A stretch of DNA of 11,467 bases from Legionellaceae bacterium (GTDB lineage Bacteria > Pseudomonadota > Gammaproteobacteria > Legionellales > Legionellaceae), in assembly GCA_947470005.1 (NCBI GenBank), contig CANISA010000022.1, forward strand, positions 1 through 11,467, read 5' to 3'. The notes under the pieces were generated by a model. It was not told the origin of the DNA. It saw only the letters and a program-made list of their open reading frames with translations, and made no database searches. Each line of letters begins with the position of its first letter. Positions within the stretch are counted from its first letter, which is position 1. Below, piece after piece: positions 8,101 to 11,467 of this stretch. A program made the position numbers and the translations under genes.

Positions 8101-8488
8101 GAAGCGCGCTGGCAATGAAGCCACCGTATCTCAATCCCGAATGTCGAGTACTCCGCATGCCTCTCTCCTTATTTATTCCTACATTATGTGTTTGTATGAT
8201 ATCCCCCGCCACCGCCCTAAGATCAGGTATATGCGTTACTTCTACTGCTCTATTGGCCGCTGAGTCTGTCGTTTTGACTTGACGCAGCGCGTCATTAACT
8301 ATTCTTCTTATGGCTGAATCAGCGACTTCCTTTTTTGATGGCGCAACAAACGGAGTCAGCTCGATAACCTTTGAACCCGGGTTAATCCCGTCTTGTCTCG
8401 CGAATAGCCGCGGGTCAACTGTTTGATGCTCTGGGGAAGGGCTCAGAAGCTTCTTTATATTCCTGGCAATAGCCATTAGCTTATCCAT
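5171..8488 (-). CDS. Large orphan protein with internal repeats; candidate type IV effector
   Basis: I recognise no family in this 1105-residue protein. It has no signal peptide. Residues 1-325 look like a folded N-terminal region with Gly-rich parts. Residues 326-380 are a Pro/Val/Ala/Lys linker with PSVKIN repeated at 332 and 349. Residues 385-560 are helical and charged, including an EKEKEKEE run (471-478). A hydrophobic stretch at about 562-590 could be a membrane segment. Three tandem helical repeats of about 33 residues follow (593-625, 626-657, 658-690). A second Pro/Val/Glu linker (905-945) leads to a helical C-terminal domain (946-1105). Multidomain architecture, linkers and a PmrA-like promoter suggest a Dot/Icm effector; this is inference. 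AAGGGAG lies six bases before the ATG, fixing the start. It reads in the same direction as the upstream phosphate genes but has its own promoter, and ends at a strong terminator. Confidence 0.88.
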   Translation of the reverse strand: MDKLMAIARNIKKLLSPSPEHQTVDPRLFARQDGINPGSKVIELTPFVAPSKKEVADSAIRRIVNDALRQVKTTDSAANRAVEVTHIPDLRAVAGDIIQTHNVGINKERGMRSTRHSGLRYGGFIASALPWSFDPIALIQRGDLSQPNALAIFLDRPAELFGGGLKSIAGLVEPITQGTGHDLAPEAQAGNTLAHIEDGDVTHASLFGLNSDGSTQSLHINLNLFRGEEGPANLDRIVNGLQNSSPMTRWMGLFTSAHEAARLSVWGSSGGKTAKQQQTDYRAMLELLTADASDEVVSHQDAHTIRDNMAASIQLLNAGVLLIEPADVVPVPSVKINIAAAPPVVVSAPSVKINTAVASGKNKENFVAKKKKISAAVSDADKPSQGIADTLDGLLTQANTLLGKANATNTLSKYTTSRSYLKTLLGNIKDTLNSNKRNLPDEQYKALVKRRSDLLLGARALPVNGHAGIREKEKEKEETTGLAILFNQLKRATHEPTLDLAEANRASRELMRYMEDHPAAKLSSPQHQKMIQIDAVLALRNQAEDALTGSEARLQRISDQAVFNGIFLGMAAGMTGLVTSSAPVYSGFISTGEAFAQAMVARRTSDVVTHQQQGGEMIDGMVRFHEALVTQLAEGGASDVVAAEQGGALIQVLAEAHDALVMQRVTHGVSEELARQQASEVTSQVVNLLQKAVSDANGYLYFSYDDSEGQPRVVSMVLRELLSSPNRAHDMLRDVLFLQLEARSTGRLVFGVVAPLQLAMIEMAHQHVPALDHGTGADMNQRIQAIMNQGQLIMDRGLVLDDSSLALVLGQGNGLTTRASAAMGADIQRRTAELAAALPAHGALRADELMSLVRLMETYALAHRVLFFAEAGVYRPGRISASPTEAAVSLRAVASIPRSIVAGALDEVDDAAAEEVVEVPAPVEAVIVKRQPVSLRPKATPPLNQKLIDEKMMTFHTLVAGIDKLTNTPGLKNEQHKLAISSLVQSLGGAAKTFQVNPTDAAFVVLKAHCISEIKAAETAFSKESGIWHNVLKPLLNGIMSALNALAKLMFVPKSYQFTMFKTVAETAWDKSQIKSKLLGEHEVKGLLDENGPLAEGIKAASFGA
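7420..7507 (-). repeat. In-frame 51-base tandem duplication encoding the PSVKIN linker
   Basis: Two 37-base copies (7420-7456 and 7471-7507) differ at four positions and are offset by 51 bases, exactly 17 codons. They encode PSVKINIAA and PSVKINTAV in the linker of the large protein. The high DNA identity points to a recent duplication. Confidence 0.85.
7997..8005 (-). repeat. G9 homopolymer tract inside the large orphan gene
   Basis: Nine consecutive G on the coding strand form codons 162-164 (Gly-Gly-Gly) of the 1105-residue protein. Tracts of this length are prone to slipped-strand mispairing; a change of one base would stop translation in the first sixth of the protein. As sequenced the frame is open. 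Confidence 0.8.
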
Positions 8489-8528
8489 AGTAGACTCCCT
8501 TGTTGTCTTGTATGTTTAGATAAGCGAC

Positions 8529-8562
8529 ATTATATACTATTTTTTATTAACTAAACATTAAG
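8529..8562 (-). promoter_or_regulatory. Promoter of the large orphan gene with PmrA-like tandem box
   Basis: On the minus strand a perfect -10, TATAAT (8529-8534), lies about 40 bases before the ATG. No acceptable -35 hexamer is present; in its place stand two direct repeats, CTTAATGTT (8554-8562) and GTTAATAAA (8543-8551), two bases apart. The published PmrA box of Legionella and Coxiella is cTTAATatT-N2-cTTAATatT. The TTAAT cores match exactly with the right 11-base period, and the first half-site matches 8 of 9. A -10 with an activator box replacing the -35 is the layout of a response-regulator-activated promoter. Confidence 0.6.
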
Positions 8563-8641
8563 CGAAGGCACTATGAGTTAAATGCGGTCATAACAAGGGG
8601 CAGCAACGTGGAGTATAAATGATGCTTGGGGGCCTAAATTG

Positions 8642-9895
8642 TTAACCGAGCAACGCGTGCAATAACGTGTAAGACAAAATGGTCAATAGTGATGCGGCGG
8701 GGAGGGTCAAAATCCAAGAGGTAAAAATGTTACGTATCACAATCAAGTTCAATGCACCAATACCTCGTGCCAAGCCAACGCCGAGGACGGCGCCCACTAA
8801 CGTTTGCGTTGCCGAGACGGGGATCCCCGCACTGGTTGCGACAACCACCGTGGTTGCTGCTGCCAGGGTTGCAGCAAAAGCACGGCTGGGTGTGAGCGCG
8901 GTAATGGAGCTTCCGACGGTTTCTATGACGCGACGACCATACATTAAAAAACCGCTCACAACACCCACACAGCCCAATAATACAATCCAAGCCGGGTAAC
9001 CCGTCGCGCGTAGCGGTTGATCCGCATGCATGATGAGGCTATGCACCATCGTCAGCGGTGCAACGGCAAGAGCGACGTCGTTTGAGCCATGAGCAAACAC
9101 CATGGCGCACGCCGTCATCGCCATAAGCACCGCAAAATATTTTTCAACTTGTATAAAACGTTCACGACGTCGCATGTTCTGCCGTTCAGGGATACGCTTG
9201 ATGACGAGCATCCCTACCACGGTCATGCTGATGCTTGTGGTTAATGTCACTATGATGTTCTGTTGAAGATTCAAATGGATATTAAAATGAGTCAATCCTT
9301 TAAACACGGTGATAAATGACAACACAGAACCAACCAAAAAAAGATAAATAGGAACGTATAATTTAGCTTTTTCAAGCGGATCATTTTTAGCAAAAATAGC
9401 TTGTTGTATGCTAATAAATAACGCATAAGCGGTGATCCCTGAAATCAGTGGTGACGTGACCCAGCCAATCGCTATATGTGACACTTGATTCCATTGAACC
9501 GCATCTTTCCCGAGCACAAGCCATCCAAAACCCACCATGGAGCCAACCAATGCGTTGGTAATCGAGACAGGAACCCCAATAAAACTGGCCAAGTTCATCC
9601 ACACCGTGCACGCAAGCAGCACCCCGAGCATGCCTTCGATCAGCACGAGTGGCGTCGACGCCAGCTGTGTAGTATTGATGATTCCATCGCGCATGGTTTC
9701 AGTGACATCGGTCCCACCCAGAAACGCACCGGCAAATTCAAAAAAAATAGCAATGAACATGGCTTGTTTCACGGTGATGGCTTTTGAACCCATGGTCGTG
9801 CTCATGACGTTCGCCAAATCATTGGCGCCAACGCCCCACGTCATCAGAAAACAAAAGAGAATCGCAAGAATTAAACAGAGAGAGAAAGAATCCAT
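8642..9895 (-). CDS. pit: Pit-family low-affinity inorganic phosphate transporter
   Basis: This 417-residue inner-membrane protein belongs to the PiT family, which imports phosphate (as metal-phosphate complexes in bacterial Pit) with protons. The two inverted family halves are visible: GANDLANV (23-30) with GVPVSITNALVGS (107-119), and HGSNDVALAVAP (269-280) with GIPVSATQTLVGAVLGVG (357-374). About ten hydrophobic segments cover the chain, with a short basic cytoplasmic loop at about 234-252 (KRIPERQNMRRRERF). The length is typical of short bacterial Pit proteins, below the roughly 500 residues of E. coli PitA. The more usual PVSTTHAIVG is PVSITNALVG here, a common-looking variation. It starts nine bases after the stop of the DUF47 gene and is co-transcribed. 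I see no clear terminator between its stop and the next gene. Confidence 0.94.
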   Translation of the reverse strand: MDSFSLCLILAILFCFLMTWGVGANDLANVMSTTMGSKAITVKQAMFIAIFFEFAGAFLGGTDVTETMRDGIINTTQLASTPLVLIEGMLGVLLACTVWMNLASFIGVPVSITNALVGSMVGFGWLVLGKDAVQWNQVSHIAIGWVTSPLISGITAYALFISIQQAIFAKNDPLEKAKLYVPIYLFLVGSVLSFITVFKGLTHFNIHLNLQQNIIVTLTTSISMTVVGMLVIKRIPERQNMRRRERFIQVEKYFAVLMAMTACAMVFAHGSNDVALAVAPLTMVHSLIMHADQPLRATGYPAWIVLLGCVGVVSGFLMYGRRVIETVGSSITALTPSRAFAATLAAATTVVVATSAGIPVSATQTLVGAVLGVGLARGIGALNLIVIRNIFTSWILTLPAASLLTILSYTLLHALLG

Positions 9896-9904
9896 AAGGT
9901 TACG

Positions 9905-10576
9905 TTACCGGGCAATGAGTATTTGTAGTCGACCACCGACTGTTTGGGCGTGGTCAGCCAAGTCTCCAATCCATTGAACCAGTTTATAGAGAAAAAAGAG
10001 CTCCATGGGGGGCAGTTCTGTCTCTAGCTCGAAAATTCGATGCCTGATTTCGGCCAATTGGCCATCACTATCATGCTCTATCTCATCGAGGGTGACAATC
10101 ATGTCTTCCACAATGTTTACTTCACTTCCACGAAAACCACTCTCCAGCAATTGATCCAACTCGTTAATGGCTTTACACGCTTGTTTAGCTGCATCCAAAC
10201 AACGACTCAAAAAAGGCATCAGCAAGCCCTGCACGGGTGGAGGAATTTTCATCTTACGGCTGAGAATCAATCCCGCAATGTGTTCTGCTTTGTTCGCAAT
10301 CCTATCTTGTACACTTAACAGCTCCAAGAGATCCGTTCGTGCGACAGGAAGAAACAGGCCCGTCGGTAAATGCAATCGCAAATCCCGCTTAATGAGATCG
10401 GCCTCTTTTTCCATCGCCGCGATTTTAGCGTTGATCTCCGCCGCAGTGACCCAGTCGTCGATTAAAACCGCTTCAAAAAAAGGGTGAAGCTGTTTCGCAC
10501 AATGATACACCTTGTGCATGTGCTGCTCGATAGGCCGAATCGGCGAAGGCCCAAACATATTAAAAATGCCATTCAT
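9905..10576 (-). CDS. DUF47/TIGR00153 PhoU-like phosphate transport accessory protein
   Basis: The 223-residue all-helical protein belongs to the PhoU-like DUF47 family (TIGR00153), which is regularly encoded beside Pit transporters and is thought to adjust phosphate uptake. Family features are the start FGPSPIRPIEQHMHKV, the acidic and basic helix pairs (EKEADLIKRDLRLHL, VQDRIANKAEHIAG) and the end LFFLYKLVQWIGDLADHAQTVGGRLQILIAR. The open frame begins at 10618, but that ATG lies upstream of the best -10 element and adds 14 residues unlike the family; the ATG at 10576 (MNGIFNMFGPSP) gives the usual N-terminus, so I choose it. No strong Shine-Dalgarno sequence is visible at either. It is the first gene of a two-gene operon with pit. 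Confidence 0.9.
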   Translation of the reverse strand: MNGIFNMFGPSPIRPIEQHMHKVYHCAKQLHPFFEAVLIDDWVTAAEINAKIAAMEKEADLIKRDLRLHLPTGLFLPVARTDLLELLSVQDRIANKAEHIAGLILSRKMKIPPPVQGLLMPFLSRCLDAAKQACKAINELDQLLESGFRGSEVNIVEDMIVTLDEIEHDSDGQLAEIRHRIFELETELPPMELFFLYKLVQWIGDLADHAQTVGGRLQILIAR

Positions 10577-10605
10577 GAGAACATACTCGAAGGAGAGTAA
10601 ACCAG

Positions 10606-10634
10606 AGTATAACAACAATTGCGTGGTTTACCAA
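10606..10634 (-). promoter_or_regulatory. Sigma-70 promoter of the DUF47-pit operon
   Basis: On the minus strand TTGGTA (10629-10634) and TATACT (10606-10611) are 17 bases apart. Transcription would start near 10599, leaving a leader of about 22 bases to the ATG at 10576 and excluding the ATG at 10618. Confidence 0.6.
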
Positions 10635-10649
10635 AATCCAGTTTCATGT

Positions 10650-10673
10650 ATTACGTCCCGTTCGTCATGTAAT
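10650..10673. promoter_or_regulatory. Imperfect dyad upstream of the phosphate operon promoter
   Basis: ATTACGT and ATGTAAT form an inverted repeat (6 of 7 pairs) around a 10-base centre, 16 bases upstream of the -35. The position suits a regulator-binding site. It does not resemble the E. coli Pho box. The rest of the gap to 10786 contains a weak GTTCA/TGAAC hairpin (10688-10714) and no gene. Confidence 0.3.
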
Positions 10674-10786
10674 CAAAAGTAGGCATGGTTCAAAAAGTGC
10701 TGTTTTTAGTGAACACTTGACGTGAGAAATCCTGAAAAGCTGTGTTATGATGTTGGCATAAAAACGTTCCTTAAAAACTTAAGAAA

Positions 10787-11321
10787 TTATGCGGCTTGCT
10801 TGTACCAAGGCGTAAACCCTAGCATTTCAAGCCATGGTTTATGAGCCTTGCCAGTCAAAGCCTCAGCAGGTGTTTTGTTGACCAGTCGTTCATGTTTGCT
10901 GCGCATAAATGGCTTATGATTGAGATAAAACTGAATCAGGTTCAAGCTTTTTTGTGACATGAATTTTCGCTCATCAAGGTAAGGTCTCAGTCGGCTGTTA
11001 AAGTTTTCAATCATAGAACTACAGCGATGCGTTGTCTCTAAAATATGCCTCACGCCGACTCTGGAGTGAAGAAACGATATCGTCAATACGGCGTGGATGT
11101 TTGAGGGCAAGAGATTCCATTTCAGCGACAATAAAATCATAGGATTGGTTGATGGATAACGCCTTGTCTTGTTGGTTGTAAACGGTTGTTCGGCTGCAAT
11201 CGAACTGTCTGGAAATCTCGGTAATGCTGTGTTGTCGACGAATGGCATGCAATGCAATATTGAGTTTGGTTGGTCCTGAAATACGCTTGGCGTGGTTCTT
11301 TTTGTGAGCAGTTATCATCAT
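10787..11321 (-). pseudogene. Decayed transposase: HTH N-terminus and C-terminus without the core
   Basis: Two overlapping frames carry the two ends of one transposase. The first, from the ATG at 11321, encodes 100 residues with a basic start (MMITAHKKNHAKRISGPTK) and a helix-turn-helix at about 32-55 (SITEISRQFDCSRTTVYN). The other frame holds the C-terminus from about 11050 to the stop at 10787, including MIENFNSRLRPYLDERK and LVNKTPAEALTGKAHKPWLEMLGF, typical of the end of a DDE-type insertion-sequence transposase. Together they give only about 180 residues, so most of the catalytic core is missing: an internal deletion plus a frameshift near 11050. A ribosome site, AAGGA, still precedes the first ATG. 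I cannot assign the IS family with certainty, and I found no convincing terminal inverted repeats or target duplication. It cannot transpose by itself. Confidence 0.85.
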
Positions 11322-11409
11322 GATCCTTATTTTTGTTTGACGATAAATTATGTATACCTTACACGAATCAATTTTAGGAATAATGTAGCCACTTACCCCC
11401 TTACCAACG

Positions 11410-11462
11410 TCCCGCGTTTTATACGCGGGATCCAGTGATATTGCTAGATTCCTGGATCCCGC
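11410..11462. repeat. GGATCCCGC-type palindromic repeat at the window edge
   Basis: Two nested palindromes share one arm. TCCCGCGT and ACGCGGGA (8 bp) enclose a five-base loop, and GCGGGATCCAG (11425-11435) is repeated inverted as CTGGATCCCGC (11452-11462) across 16 bases. The layout resembles the dispersed palindromic elements with GGATCCCGC ends seen in Rickettsia and other intracellular bacteria. It probably continues past the window, since the last bases (CAGACA) look like the start of another loop. It is non-coding. Confidence 0.7.
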
Positions 11463-11467
11463 AGACA

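Noticed and set aside
9537..9977. Plus-strand open frame of 146 codons
   Set aside because: It is antisense to the pit gene and the end of the DUF47 gene, and its composition is that of a shadow frame.
10577..10618. Longer N-terminus for the DUF47 protein
   Set aside because: The ATG at 10618 is upstream of the best -10 element and the added residues are unlike the family.
10717..10752. Plus-strand TTGACG and TATGAT as a promoter
   Set aside because: The spacing is 23 bases, too long, and no plus-strand gene follows. An extended -10 (TGTTATGAT) alone was not enough.
10741..11360. Terminal inverted repeats of the transposase remnant
   Set aside because: Comparison of the left flank with the reverse complement of the right flank gave only scattered matches, so no ends are claimed.

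Overview
The window looks like a chromosomal segment of a gammaproteobacterium of the order Legionellales (the Legionella/Coxiella/Aquicella/Berkiella side). The reasons are a short gene resembling the Coxiella CBU_0585-type family, an rlmE-ftsH pair in the usual gammaproteobacterial order, several orphan proteins of the kind found in host-associated Legionellales, and a promoter with a tandem TTAAT repeat like the PmrA box that controls Dot/Icm effector genes in Legionella and Coxiella. No Dot/Icm structural gene lies in the window, so the placement is an inference.

Layout. Bases 1-906 (minus): the start of ftsH (cut by the window edge), preceded by rlmE. Bases 1141-2424 (plus): an unrecognised multi-pass membrane protein with a long polar C-terminal tail, with its own promoter. 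Bases 2435-4345 (minus): an adenosine deaminase family gene followed directly (TAAATG) by an orphan exported protein. Bases 4440-5097 (plus): a 61-residue protein and a hotdog thioesterase of the YdiI/MenI type, reading away from the deaminase. Bases 5116-5142: a terminator closing the next gene. Bases 5171-8488 (minus): an 1105-residue orphan protein with internal repeats and a G9 tract, under the PmrA-like promoter. Bases 8642-10576 (minus): a PhoU-like DUF47 protein and a Pit phosphate transporter in one operon. Bases 10787-11321: a decayed transposase gene, and at the right edge a GGATCCCGC-type palindromic repeat.

How it fits together. The recognisable genes are housekeeping: rRNA methylation and membrane proteolysis (rlmE-ftsH), purine salvage (deaminase), acyl-CoA hydrolysis (thioesterase) and phosphate uptake (DUF47-Pit). 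Between them sit three unrecognised proteins of 427, 311 and 1105 residues. The 1105-residue protein is the strongest candidate for something new: it is large, repetitive, lacks a secretory signal, may be phase-variable and has a virulence-type promoter, which together suggest a type IV secreted effector. There are no tRNA, rRNA or CRISPR features and no gene-free stretch longer than about 240 bases.
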